Below, piece after piece: positions 1 to 7,676 of a DNA stretch of 64,000 bases. Location: positions 1 through 64,000 of the forward strand of contig DASUZB010000105.1 in the NCBI GenBank assembly GCA_036377075.1. Reading direction: 5' to 3'. A model generated the notes under the pieces. It was not told the DNA's origin. It saw only the letters and a list, made by a program, of their open reading frames with translations, and searched no databases. A program made the translations under genes and the position numbers. Position 1 is the stretch's first letter. Every line of letters begins with the position of its first letter. Origin of the DNA: DASUZB01 sp036377075. GTDB lineage: Bacteria > Actinomycetota > CALGFH01.

Positions 1-1243
1 CCTCCCAGGTCCCGATCGACAGCTCCACCGGGAACTCGCTGCCGTCGCGGCGCAACGCCACCAGCTCCACCACCGACCCCGCCAGCTTGGAACGGCCGGT
101 GCGGCGCACCCGGGCGATGCCCTCGGAGTGCGCCGCCCGCATCCGCTCGGGGACGATCACCGTCAACGGCCGGCCGACCACCTCGTCGGCGCGCCAGCCG
201 AACATCCGCTCCGCGCCACGGTTCCAGGAACGCAACCGCCCCTCCGCGTCCGCCGACACGATCGCGTCCATGGCGGCGTCGGTCACGCCGCGGAAGCGCT
301 CCTCCGAGGCCCGCAGCGCCTCCTCGGCGCGCTTGCGCTCGATCACCGGGCCGAGCTCGCCGACAACCTTGGCGATGCGCTCCAGCCGTCCCGGCTCGCC
401 GGCGCGCTCGTGGGGGACGAAGAATTCCAGCACCGCCACCAGCCCGGCGGCGCTGTGCATCGGCACCGCGAGGGCCTCCGAGACCCCGGCGCGGGCGGCG
501 GCCGCGGCCCGGTCGAAGCGCGCCGGGTCGTCCACCGCCGGCAGCAGGCACGGCTGCCCGGTCGACCAGACCAGGCCGGGCAGCCCGATCCCCCGCCCGT
601 AGCGCGACAGCTGGCTGGCGGAGCGCAGGTGGTCCAGGCCGTACCCGCGCGAGTACCAGGCGCTGCCGCAGGCGAGGATGTCGCCGTCGGGCAGCCACAC
701 CTGCCCCATCGAGCAACGGGTGAAGTGGCACACCGTCTCGAGCCCGGCCGCCAGCATGTCGTCGCTGGTCTCGGCCTCCCCGAGGGTCTTGAGGATGAAT
801 TCGAGGAAGCGCCGCTCCTGCTCGGAGCGCATCACCTCGGTGCGGTCGCGCACCATCGCCACCGCCACCGACGGGCGCCCCCTGGCGTCGCGGACCAGGG
901 AGAGGTCCCAGCCGCCCCAGACGAGCTGCTGGTTGTCGATGCGCACGCAGCGGGCGTCGACCTGGTGGCGGTCGAGGCCCTGCTCGAACACGGCCGTCAC
1001 CGCCGCCCTGGCCAGGTCGGCGTCGGGCGGGTAGGCCAGGGAGCCGATCGAGCGGCCGCTGAGGCCCTCGATGCCGCAGCCGAGCAGGTCCTTGAGCGGC
1101 CGGTTGGCGGCCACGATGCGCCCGTTCGCGTCGAGCACGCACGCGGGTGAGAGCGCCTGCTCCACGATCGCGACCGAGCGGAGGTCGCCCGGCACGCCGC
1201 GCCGGCCCCAGCGCCTGCGCAGCCGCCCGTTGGTCCGCAACAC
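1..1243 (-). CDS. PAS-GAF-PAS sensor protein (C-terminus off the left edge)
   Basis: The reverse strand is open from a GTG at 1243 to the window edge (414 codons visible). In order it shows a PAS domain (about residues 17-120, with ACVLDANGRIVAANRP), a GAF-like domain (about 150-290) and a second PAS domain (from about 310, with SADAEGRLRAWNRGAERMFG and an S-box-like C-terminal strand). No transmembrane segment precedes the first PAS, so it is probably a cytoplasmic sensor. The output domain (histidine kinase, GGDEF/EAL or phosphatase) would lie beyond base 1 and cannot be known here. The GTG has a G-rich stretch just upstream; a TTG at 1240 is also possible. It is divergent from the ferredoxin gene. 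Confidence 0.85.
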   Translation of the reverse strand, partial: MLRTNGRLRRRWGRRGVPGDLRSVAIVEQALSPACVLDANGRIVAANRPLKDLLGCGIEGLSGRSIGSLAYPPDADLARAAVTAVFEQGLDRHQVDARCVRIDNQQLVWGGWDLSLVRDARGRPSVAVAMVRDRTEVMRSEQERRFLEFILKTLGEAETSDDMLAAGLETVCHFTRCSMGQVWLPDGDILACGSAWYSRGYGLDHLRSASQLSRYGRGIGLPGLVWSTGQPCLLPAVDDPARFDRAAAAARAGVSEALAVPMHSAAGLVAVLEFFVPHERAGEPGRLERIAKVVGELGPVIERKRAEEALRASEERFRGVTDAAMDAIVSADAEGRLRSWNRGAERMFGWRADEVVGRPLTVIVPERMRAAHSEGIARVRRTGRSKLAGSVVELVALRRDGSEFPVELSIGTWE

Positions 1244-1600
1244 CCTACCCACCCCCCTGCCCGCCGGCTCGCTCCTTGAGCCCCGGGACGTTCGGACCGG
1301 CCATCCGACCAGGGAATTCCGTCCGGAATGTTCGGTATCGGGCGGCTTTATATCATCGAGTCGATCCGATGGCGAACCGCTCCTATCGGGTGCTCTGCGC
1401 CGTTCCTGGCGCGCCGGCAGGCGCGTCCCGGGCGCCGCCGCCGTCGCCGGTAGCCCGTGGCAGGCCGCACGACGCGAATTACCCGGTTGACGACGACGCG
1501 GTACGATCAGGCGGTAGGTCCGACGGACCGACCTGGTTACCCGCGCCCGAAGCCGGTGATACAAGCACAGCGAGCCACGCCATCAAGGGGGTTCCACCCG
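1244..1600. other. Divergent intergenic region, PAS sensor / ferredoxin
   Basis: This 357-bp gap holds no supported gene. Its left half is unusual for this genome in having a short AT-rich stretch (TTTATATCATC near 1346-1356). It also contains a perfect ATTCCG-TC-CGGAAT palindrome at 1316-1329. A TTGACG at 1487-1492 resembles a -35 box for fdxA, but no well-spaced -10 is visible. Promoters for both flanking genes must lie here. Confidence 0.5.
1316..1329. promoter_or_regulatory. 14-bp palindrome, possible operator
   Basis: A perfect inverted repeat, ATTCCG and CGGAAT separated by TC, lies 73 bp upstream of the PAS-sensor start and 272 bp upstream of fdxA. A binding site for a dimeric regulator is an inference from symmetry and location only. 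Confidence 0.3.
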
Positions 1601-1918
1601 ATGACCTACGTCATCGCCGAGCCGTGCATCGACGTGAAGGACAAGTCCTGCATCGAAGAGTGCCCGGTCGACTGCATCTACGAGGGCGACCGGATGCTCT
1701 ACATCCACCCGGACGAGTGCGTCGACTGCGGTGCGTGCGAACCCGTCTGCCCGGTCGAGGCGATCTTCTACGAGGACGACGTGCCGGCGCAGTGGAAGGA
1801 GTTCACCGCCACCAACGCCCAGTGGTTCGAGGAGCTGGGCTCCCCCGGCGGCGCCGCCAAGGTCGGCCCGCAGCCACGCGACACCGACTACGTGGCCAAC
1901 TACCAGCCCACCGAGTAG
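1601..1918 (+). CDS. fdxA: 7-iron ferredoxin, FdxA type
   Basis: This 105-residue protein is a small cytoplasmic electron carrier with one [3Fe-4S] and one [4Fe-4S] cluster. The N-terminal half has the clustered cysteines C9, C17 (KSCIEECPVDC) and CVDCGACEPVCPVEAI, a layout typical of actinobacterial FdxA. The acidic C-terminal tail (residues 60-105) is also typical. The ATG at 1601 is preceded by AAGGGG at 1585-1590, a good ribosome-binding site. The longer open frame upstream (from 1457) lacks ferredoxin similarity. A role in reducing cytochrome P450s or other redox enzymes is known for the family, but no partner is adjacent here. Confidence 0.95.
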   Translation: MTYVIAEPCIDVKDKSCIEECPVDCIYEGDRMLYIHPDECVDCGACEPVCPVEAIFYEDDVPAQWKEFTATNAQWFEELGSPGGAAKVGPQPRDTDYVANYQPTE

Positions 1919-1966
1919 GGCGGCAGGCGAGCCACCCACGCTGGGGGGCGTCTCGGGGGAGCGGCG

Positions 1967-2473
1967 GTGGCTGGCGACGACGGCTTCGACGAGTTCTACG
2001 CCGCCTGCTACGGGCGGCTCGTCGGCCAGCTCTTCCCCGTGACCGGCGACCTGCACGAGGCCGAGGACGTGGTGCAGGAGGCGTTCGTGCGGGCGGCGGT
2101 GCGCTGGCAGCGGTTACGCCAGTACGACCTGCCCGAGGCGTGGGTCCGCCGCGTCGCGATCAACCTCGCCGCCAGCGGGCTCCGGCGCGCCAGGCGCCGC
2201 ATGGCGCTGCTGTCCCGCATCGGCCCGCCGCCGGAGGTGCCGCCGCTCTCGGTCGAGAGTCTCGCGCTCGCCGAGGCGCTGCGCGCCCTGCCCGTCTCCT
2301 ACCGGCAGGTGATCGTCCTCCACCACCTCGTCGGGCTGCCGCTCGACGAGGTCGGCGCCCAGCTCGACCTGCCCGTCGGGGCGCTCAAGGCGCGGCTGCA
2401 CCGCGCCAGGGCCGCGCTGGCCAAGCTGCTCGCCCCCGAGACCCCCGAGGAGGCCCGCCGTGCCCATCGATGA
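1967..2473 (+). CDS. ECF-type RNA polymerase sigma factor (SigE/YlaC-like)
   Basis: The 168-residue product has sigma region 2 near residues 10-55 (HEAEDVVQEAFVRAA) and region 4 near 100-155 (LPVSYRQVIVLHHLVGL followed by an HTH ending LKARLHRARAAL). It lacks extra C-terminal domains, so it is a minimal group 4 sigma factor directing transcription of a small regulon. The GTG start at 1967 follows a GGGGGAG ribosome-binding site. The gene overlaps the next gene by 14 bp. This indicates translational coupling with a membrane protein that may control it, although that protein lacks a zinc anti-sigma motif. Confidence 0.9.
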   Translation: MAGDDGFDEFYAACYGRLVGQLFPVTGDLHEAEDVVQEAFVRAAVRWQRLRQYDLPEAWVRRVAINLAASGLRRARRRMALLSRIGPPPEVPPLSVESLALAEALRALPVSYRQVIVLHHLVGLPLDEVGAQLDLPVGALKARLHRARAALAKLLAPETPEEARRAHR

Positions 2474-3155
2474 GCTCGACCGGCGCCTCGCCGAGCTGGC
2501 CGAGGCGGCCAGGGAGCACGCCGCGACGCCGACCGCCGCGGTCATCCGCGCCCGCGCCCGGCGGCGCCGCACCAGGCGGCTCTCCGCCGTCGCCGCGGCC
2601 GTCGCCGTGGTCGCGGCGCTGGCGGTGGCCACCCGCGGCCAGCTGGCCGGCGAGTCCCCGGACAGCGGCCCGAGCGCCGGCCCCGCGCCGAGCACGCCGC
2701 CGAGCACCGCACCGCGCACGCCACCGAGCACCGCGCCGCACCCGGTGCCGTGGGTGCGCGACCTGGCCAGGCCGCGCGCGCCGACCCCGACGGTCCCCGG
2801 CGCGCGCCTCGCCGACCTGGCCGTCTCGATCGAGGCACCGAGCCGGGCCGTGATCGGCCGGCCGCTGCGCTACTCGGTGACCATCGCCAACGCCGGCAGC
2901 ACCCCCCTGCCCCTGCGCCCCTGCCCCAACTACGACCAGCGGCTGGCGGTCGAGGGCACCCGGCCGGTGCTGCAGCCCTGGCGGCTCAACTGCAAGGCCC
3001 TGGCAGCGGCCGCCATCGGGCCGGGGGAGCGGGTCACCTTCGCGATGCGGCTGGACGTGCCCGCCACCATGCCACCGGGCCGCGCGGTGCTGATCTGGAA
3101 CCTCGACCTCGGCCCCGGCGCGCAGTTCAAGCCGCTCCAGGTGGTACGTCCGTGA
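2460..3155 (+). CDS. Membrane-anchored partner of the ECF sigma factor (putative anti-sigma or sensor)
   Basis: The 231-residue protein starts at a GTG inside the sigma gene. Residues 1-37 are charged and cytoplasmic. They are followed by an Arg-rich stretch (RARARRRRTRR) and one transmembrane helix (about 41-57). A Pro/Thr/Ser-rich linker (68-100) leads to an extracytoplasmic beta-sandwich-like domain (about 115-231, with PLRYSVTIANAG and FAMRLDVPA). The topology fits an anti-sigma or sensor protein, but there is no HxxxCxxC zinc motif. The function is inferred from the 14-bp overlap with the sigma gene. The outer domain resembles DUF4232/NEW3-like folds only in general character. Confidence 0.7.
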   Translation: MPIDELDRRLAELAEAAREHAATPTAAVIRARARRRRTRRLSAVAAAVAVVAALAVATRGQLAGESPDSGPSAGPAPSTPPSTAPRTPPSTAPHPVPWVRDLARPRAPTPTVPGARLADLAVSIEAPSRAVIGRPLRYSVTIANAGSTPLPLRPCPNYDQRLAVEGTRPVLQPWRLNCKALAAAAIGPGERVTFAMRLDVPATMPPGRAVLIWNLDLGPGAQFKPLQVVRP

Positions 3156-3193
3156 GGTGCCGAGGGTGAGGTTGCCGCTGCCGCCGGGTGCCG

Positions 3194-3210
3194 GCATGCT
3201 CGCAGCATGC
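3194..3210 (+). promoter_or_regulatory. Hairpin containing the cysS start codon
   Basis: Perfect 7-bp arms GCATGCT and AGCATGC surround a CGC loop. The ATG of cysS (3207-3209) lies in the 3' arm. In mRNA the start codon could be sequestered. Whether it forms or regulates translation is inference. Confidence 0.35.
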
Positions 3211-4607
3211 TGCGCGTCACCAACACGCTGACCAGGGCCAAGGAGCCGGTCACGCCGCACGAGCCCGGGCGGGTGCGGATGTACACCTGCGGCCCGACCG
3301 TCTACCGCTACATGCACGTCGGCAACCTGCGCAGCTTCCTCCTCGCCGACCTGGTCAGGCGCGCCCTGGAGGTCGAGGGGCTGGAGGTCGACCAGGTGCA
3401 GAACGTCACCGACGTGGGGCACATGACCGACGAGGAATTCGACCGGGGCGAGGACAAGATGCTCGTCTCCGCCCAGCTCGAGGACCGCTCCTCCGAGGAG
3501 ATCGCCGACTACTACACCGAGGCGTTCCGCCGCGACATCGCCGCCATGAACCTGCGGCCGGCGCGCGCCTACCCGCGCGCCACCGAGTACGTGCCGCGCA
3601 TGATCGAGCTCGTTCGGCGCCTGCTGGAGCTGGGCCACGGCTACGAGGTCGACGGGGACGTCTACTTCGCGGTGGAGTCCTTCCCCCACTACGGGCGGCT
3701 CTCCGGCAACTCCCTCGACCAGCTCCGCGCCGGCCACCGCATGGAGGAGGTCGACCCGCGCAAGCGCCACCACGCCGACTTCGCCCTGTGGCGCAGCGCC
3801 GGGCCGGGCCGGCTGGTCAAGTGGGACTCTCCCTGGGGCGAGGGCTTCCCCGGCTGGCACATCGAGTGCTCGGCGATGTCGCTGGGCGAGCTCGGCGAGC
3901 ACATCGACCTGCACACCGGCGGGGTCGACAACGTCTTCCCCCACCACGAGGACGAGATCGCCCAGTCCGAGGCGGTCGTCGGCCACCAGGTGGTGGGCAC
4001 CTGGGTCCACGGCGAGCACCTGCTCACCGAGGGCCGCAAGATGGCCAAGTCCGCCGGGAACTTCTACGGCCTGCGCGACCTGGAGGAACGCGGCCACTCG
4101 CCGCTGGCCCTGCGCCTGCTGTTCCTGCAGGCCCACTACTCGAGCCAGATGAACTTCACCTGGGACGCCCTGGCGGCGGCGGAGCGCTCCCTGGAGCGCC
4201 GCCGCGCCCGGGTGGCCGCCTGGGCCGCCGACCCCGGCCCCGCCGGCGCGCCCGAGGCCACCGCCGGCTACGAGCGGCGCTTCTGGGCGGCGGTCGACGA
4301 CGACCTGGACACGCCGAAGGCGCTGGCCGTGCTCGCGGAGATGGAGGGCGACGAGGGGTTGCCGGCCGCCGCCCGCCACCGCGCCGCGCTCGCCTTCGAC
4401 CGGGTCCTCGGCCTCGACCTGGGCCACGCCGCCGGGCAGGAGCTGCCGCCGGGCGCCGAGGAGCTGATCGCCCGCCGCGAGGCGGCCCGCGCGGCGCGCG
4501 ACTGGGCCACCGCCGACCGGCTCCGCGACGACCTCGCCGCGCTCGGCGTGGAGGTGTCCGACACCCGCGGCGGGACGAGCTGGCGGCTGCTCCCGCGGCC
4601 GCGCTAG
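3207..4607 (+). CDS. cysS: Cysteinyl-tRNA synthetase
   Basis: The 466-residue class I aminoacyl-tRNA synthetase charges tRNA-Cys with cysteine. The N-terminus (MLRVTNTLTRAKEPV, then MYTCGPTVYRYMHVGNLRS) matches the family and fixes the start. The CysRS-type HIGH motif appears as HVGN. Zinc-ligand regions are visible at C28, near GWHIECSAM and in FPHHEDEIAQSEA. The second signature is KMAKSAGN instead of KMSKS. The C-terminal DALR/anticodon-binding part (about 330-466) is present. This makes it CysRS rather than the shorter mycothiol ligase MshC, its close paralogue. It is preceded by a 51-bp gap after the sigma-partner gene. Confidence 0.95.
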   Translation: MLRVTNTLTRAKEPVTPHEPGRVRMYTCGPTVYRYMHVGNLRSFLLADLVRRALEVEGLEVDQVQNVTDVGHMTDEEFDRGEDKMLVSAQLEDRSSEEIADYYTEAFRRDIAAMNLRPARAYPRATEYVPRMIELVRRLLELGHGYEVDGDVYFAVESFPHYGRLSGNSLDQLRAGHRMEEVDPRKRHHADFALWRSAGPGRLVKWDSPWGEGFPGWHIECSAMSLGELGEHIDLHTGGVDNVFPHHEDEIAQSEAVVGHQVVGTWVHGEHLLTEGRKMAKSAGNFYGLRDLEERGHSPLALRLLFLQAHYSSQMNFTWDALAAAERSLERRRARVAAWAADPGPAGAPEATAGYERRFWAAVDDDLDTPKALAVLAEMEGDEGLPAAARHRAALAFDRVLGLDLGHAAGQELPPGAEELIARREAARAARDWATADRLRDDLAALGVEVSDTRGGTSWRLLPRPR

Positions 4608-4842
4608 GCGGCCGCGCCGGCGGCAGGTCTGCCCGAAAGGCTGGCCGCTCGGACCGGGCTAACCAGTAGAAGGCCCCTAGACGTCACAAGCCTCTCGTCC
4701 GTAGACTCAGCGCCCTGCGAGGGTGCACGGGGTCGGCGGAAGGCCGCCGCGACTCGCCCTCGCGAGCCGGCCGACCACAGCGGCCCGAGCTGGCCTGCTG
4801 AAGCGCGCCAGCCCTGTCGCGAGGGCACAAGGGGGGCCTTGC

Positions 4843-5919
4843 ATGATCCGGCACCAGCACGACCCTGTCCGCTGCATCCTGCCGCCAGACATCCTGCAGC
4901 GCATCGCCCAGCACGGCGACGAGGAGCAGCGCAGGCGCGCGCTGCACACCCTCTCGCGGGACAACACGCTGCGCGCGTTCCGGGCGCAGAACTCCATCCT
5001 GCGCGCCGCCGGTCCCAAGGAGATCGGCACGGAGGAGGCCGGCGCGGGCGGCGCGCCGCAGCGCACCATCTACGACTGCGCCACCAGCGAGGACCTGGCC
5101 AGCGCCGCGGTCGCCCGCGGCGAGGGCGACGGCCCCACCGGCGAGGTGACCGTCGACGAGGCCTACGACGGCCTCGGCGCCACCTACAAGCTGCTCTGGG
5201 ACGCCTACCAGCGCGACTCGATCGACGACGAGGGCCTGCAGCTGAAGGGCTACATCCACTACGGCGACGCCTACGACAACGCCTTCTGGGACGGCCAGGA
5301 GATGGTCTTCGGCGACGGCGACGGCAAGCTGTTCAACCGCTTCACCATCGCGGTCGACATCATGGGCCACGAGCTGGCCCACGGCGTCACCGAGGACGAG
5401 GCGCAGCTGGTCTACTTCCGCCAAGCCGGCGCGCTCAACGAGCACTTCTCCGACGTGATCGGCTCGCTGGTCAAGCAGTACCAGCTCAACCAGCGGGCCG
5501 AGGAGGCCGACTGGCTGATCGGCGCCGGCTTGATCGCCGGCGCTCCCGACCAGGCGCTGCGCTCGATGAAGGCGCCGGGCACGGCCTACGACCACCCGCT
5601 GCTCGGCAGGGACCGCCAGCCCGCCCACATGGACGACTACGTCCAGACGATGGAGGACAACGGCGGGGTGCACATCAACTCCGGCATCCCCAACCACGCC
5701 TTCTACCTGGCCGCGACGATCATCGGCGGCTACGCCTGGGAGGTCGCCGGGCGCATCTGGTACGAGACGCAGCGCGACCCCAGGCTGAAGCCGACCTGCC
5801 AGTTCCGCACCTACGCCCGCATCACCCTCGGGGCGGCCACGCGGCTCGGCTACGGCAGTTCCTCCGACGAGTACAAGGCCGTCAAGGAGGCCTGGCACGG
5901 CGTCGGCATCGACGTGTGA
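4843..5919 (+). CDS. Protealysin-like M4 zinc metalloprotease
   Basis: The 358-residue thermolysin-family (M4) protease has no signal peptide. Its short N-terminal segment (CILPPDILQRIAQHG, then RRRALHTLSRD) resembles the propeptide of protealysin-type enzymes, which mature without a classical leader. Zinc ligands are H176 and H180 in HELAH and E200 in GALNEHFSD. H277 in GGVHINSGIPNHAFYL corresponds to the catalytic His231 of thermolysin. All catalytic residues are present, so activity is expected. The start at ATG 4843 follows an AAGGGGGG stretch; the frame upstream to 4723 looks non-coding. The next gene encodes its probable protein inhibitor. Confidence 0.92.
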   Translation: MIRHQHDPVRCILPPDILQRIAQHGDEEQRRRALHTLSRDNTLRAFRAQNSILRAAGPKEIGTEEAGAGGAPQRTIYDCATSEDLASAAVARGEGDGPTGEVTVDEAYDGLGATYKLLWDAYQRDSIDDEGLQLKGYIHYGDAYDNAFWDGQEMVFGDGDGKLFNRFTIAVDIMGHELAHGVTEDEAQLVYFRQAGALNEHFSDVIGSLVKQYQLNQRAEEADWLIGAGLIAGAPDQALRSMKAPGTAYDHPLLGRDRQPAHMDDYVQTMEDNGGVHINSGIPNHAFYLAATIIGGYAWEVAGRIWYETQRDPRLKPTCQFRTYARITLGAATRLGYGSSSDEYKAVKEAWHGVGIDV

Positions 5920-6007
5920 CCGCCCCGCAGGTACGGCGACCGGGAAGGTGCTGCGGGCGGCTGGCTCGGTGACGAACGGCCGATCGGCCTAGAGGTGACG
6001 ATTTGGT

Positions 6008-6038
6008 GGGCGGCCCGGCTCCGAGGGTTGGGCCGCCC
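6008..6038 (+). terminator. GC-rich hairpin between protease and inhibitor genes
   Basis: Perfect 9-bp arms GGGCGGCCC (6008-6016) and GGGCCGCCC (6030-6038) enclose a 13-nt loop, 89 bp after the protease stop. There is no T-tract, as is common in high-GC genomes. It could terminate the protease transcript or attenuate read-through into the inhibitor gene. Confidence 0.5.
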
Positions 6039-6125
6039 GCCGGCGCGCTCGGGCATCGACGCTGGCGCGTCGATTGCTCTATGTTCGTCGCCGCACGGAC
6101 CGACGACGACCGTGAGGCGGGAGTG

Positions 6126-6434
6126 GTGAGCGAGGAGCGCATCCGCATCGACCTGGTGCGCAGCGGGGGGTTCGCCGGCATCAGCCGGCGCGCTTCGGTC
6201 GACACCGGCACGCTGCCGCCCGCCGAGGCCGCCCGCATCGCCGAGCTGGTGAAGGCGGTCGACTTCGACGCGCTGGGGACCCTGGCGGCGGGCCCGCCGG
6301 GACGGCCGGACCGGTTCCAGTACGACCTCGACGTGCACGAGGGCGGGCGGCACCACCACCTCACCCTCGGCGAGCGTGACGCCCCACCCGAGCTGCGCGC
6401 CCTGATCGACCACGTCCTGGCCACCTATGGGTAG
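6126..6434 (+). CDS. Emfourin-type protealysin inhibitor
   Basis: The 102-residue cytoplasmic protein begins with the pattern IRIDLVRSGGFAGISRRASV and continues with a short helix-strand fold (LPPAEAARIAELVKAVDF; RFQYDLDVHEG). This resembles emfourin, the small proteins encoded beside protealysin-like proteases, which bind and inhibit them. Its place directly downstream of an M4 protease of that type supports the assignment. The start is uncertain: GTG 6126 has GAGG 8 bp upstream, GTG 6123 is equally in frame, and ATG 6081 lacks a ribosome-binding site. The family call comes from recalled motif and context, not a search. Confidence 0.75.
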   Translation: MSEERIRIDLVRSGGFAGISRRASVDTGTLPPAEAARIAELVKAVDFDALGTLAAGPPGRPDRFQYDLDVHEGGRHHHLTLGERDAPPELRALIDHVLATYG

Positions 6435-6496
6435 CGGGGGCCACAGCCCGGGGAGCCAGTCGCCCGTGGCGCCTTCCGCGTCGCCCTCCCCGCGGG

Positions 6497-6530
6497 GCAG
6501 TCGTATGCTGCTGGAAGAACTGACGACTGC
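6497..6530 (+). promoter_or_regulatory. Inverted repeat upstream of pspA
   Basis: Perfect 8-bp arms GCAGTCGT (6497-6504) and ACGACTGC (6523-6530), separated by 18 nt, end 30 bp before the pspA start. It could be an operator for an envelope-stress regulator or a 5'-UTR stem-loop; the sequence alone does not decide. Confidence 0.35.
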
Positions 6531-6560
6531 GAACGGCACGACGCCGTAGGAGCGTGAGCG

Positions 6561-7319
6561 ATGGGCTTGATGAAGCGGTTCTCCTACATCTTCAAGTCGA
6601 AAGCCTCCAAGGCCCTCGACAAGTACGAGGACCCCAGGGAGACGCTCGACTACTCCTACGAGAAGCAGCTCGAGCTGCTGCAGAAGATGCGCCGTGGCGT
6701 GGCGGACGTGGCCACCTCCCGCAAGCGCATCGAGCTGCAGGCGCAGCAGCTGCAGGCGGCCGCGGCCAAGCTGGAGGGCCAGGCCAAGCAGGCCGTCGCC
6801 CAGAACCGCGAGGACCTGGCGCGCGAGGCCCTCGGACGCCGGGCCGGCATCGCGACCCAGCTGCAGGAGCTGCAGGCCCAGCACGACCAGCTCAAGGCCG
6901 AGGAGGCCAAGCTGGTGGACGCCTCGCGCCGCCTCCAGACCAAGGTCGAGGCCTTCCGCACCCGCAAGGAGACGATCAAGGCCACCTACACCGCGGCCGA
7001 GGCGCAGACCAAGATCGGCGAGGCCGTCTCCGGCATCTCCGAGGAGATGGGCGACGTCGGCATGGCGATGCAGCGCGCCGAGGACAAGGTCGCGCAGATG
7101 CAGGCCCGCTCGGGCGCGCTCGACGAGCTGATGGCCTCCGGCGGCCTCGACGACCTCTCCGCCAGCGGCGACCGGCTGCAGGCCGAGCTGAGCCGCACCG
7201 ACGCCGACAGCCAGGTCGAGCTGGAGCTCGCCCGGCTCAAGGGCGAGCTCGGCGGCACCGAGACCAGGCAGCTCGGCGCCGGCGCCCCCACCCCGACTCC
7301 CACCGAGGAGCAGCGATGA
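6561..7319 (+). CDS. pspA: PspA/IM30 family envelope-stress protein
   Basis: The 252-residue protein is almost entirely helical, with long coiled-coil stretches (about residues 30-190, rich in Gln/Glu/Ala/Lys). Its N-terminal amphipathic segment (MGLMKRFSYIFKSKASKAL) is typical of the PspA/IM30 ESCRT-III-like family, which binds stressed membranes. The C-terminal 30 residues are Gly/Pro/Thr-rich and probably disordered. The start at ATG 6561 lies 12 bp downstream of TAGGAG. The stop codon overlaps the start of the PspAA gene (ATGA), so the two are translationally coupled. No PspC-like membrane partner is adjacent. Confidence 0.92.
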   Translation: MGLMKRFSYIFKSKASKALDKYEDPRETLDYSYEKQLELLQKMRRGVADVATSRKRIELQAQQLQAAAAKLEGQAKQAVAQNREDLAREALGRRAGIATQLQELQAQHDQLKAEEAKLVDASRRLQTKVEAFRTRKETIKATYTAAEAQTKIGEAVSGISEEMGDVGMAMQRAEDKVAQMQARSGALDELMASGGLDDLSASGDRLQAELSRTDADSQVELELARLKGELGGTETRQLGAGAPTPTPTEEQR

Positions 7320-7594
7320 TCGTGCGCATCATGGGCGAGGGGCAGTTCGACGTACCCGACGAGCACCTGGACGAGCTCAACAAGCTCGACGAAGCCCTCG
7401 CCGACGCGGTCGAGGGCGGCGACGCCGGCTCCTTCCGCACCGCCCTGGAGAGCCTGCTCGCCAGCGTCCGCACCCAGGGCTCGGAGCTGCCAGGTGACTA
7501 CCTGGGCCCGTCGGAGCTGGTCCTGCCCGGCCCGGACGCGACCATCGACGAGGTCCGCGCCGTCCTCGGCGAGGAGGGCCTGATCCCCGGGTAG
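7316..7594 (+). CDS. pspAA: PspA-associated protein PspAA
   Basis: The 92-residue acidic protein starts at ATG 7316 inside the pspA stop. It opens with a short beta-rich segment (MIVRIMGEGQFDVPDEHLDELNKLD). Charged helices follow, then a C-terminal PSELVLPGPDATIDEVRAVL. This size, N-terminus and position directly after pspA match the PspAA partner found in actinobacteria and archaea, thought to modulate PspA assembly. A TATACT box at 7611-7616 just after it may be a -10 element for the next gene. Confidence 0.85.
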   Translation: MIVRIMGEGQFDVPDEHLDELNKLDEALADAVEGGDAGSFRTALESLLASVRTQGSELPGDYLGPSELVLPGPDATIDEVRAVLGEEGLIPG

Positions 7595-7676
7595 CCCGGC
7601 CCCTAATCTCTATACTGCTTCGGCCCCGTCACAGCGTCGTGGCGGGGCATCGTCGAGGAGGAGCGGAGGAGCAACG

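Noticed and set aside
2385..4427. 680-residue antisense frame over the sigma partner and cysS
   Set aside because: The opposite strand has clear CysRS motifs over the whole stretch; this frame has none.
3207..4607. Mycothiol ligase MshC
   Set aside because: The length (466) and the C-terminal anticodon-binding region match CysRS; MshC is shorter and lacks it.
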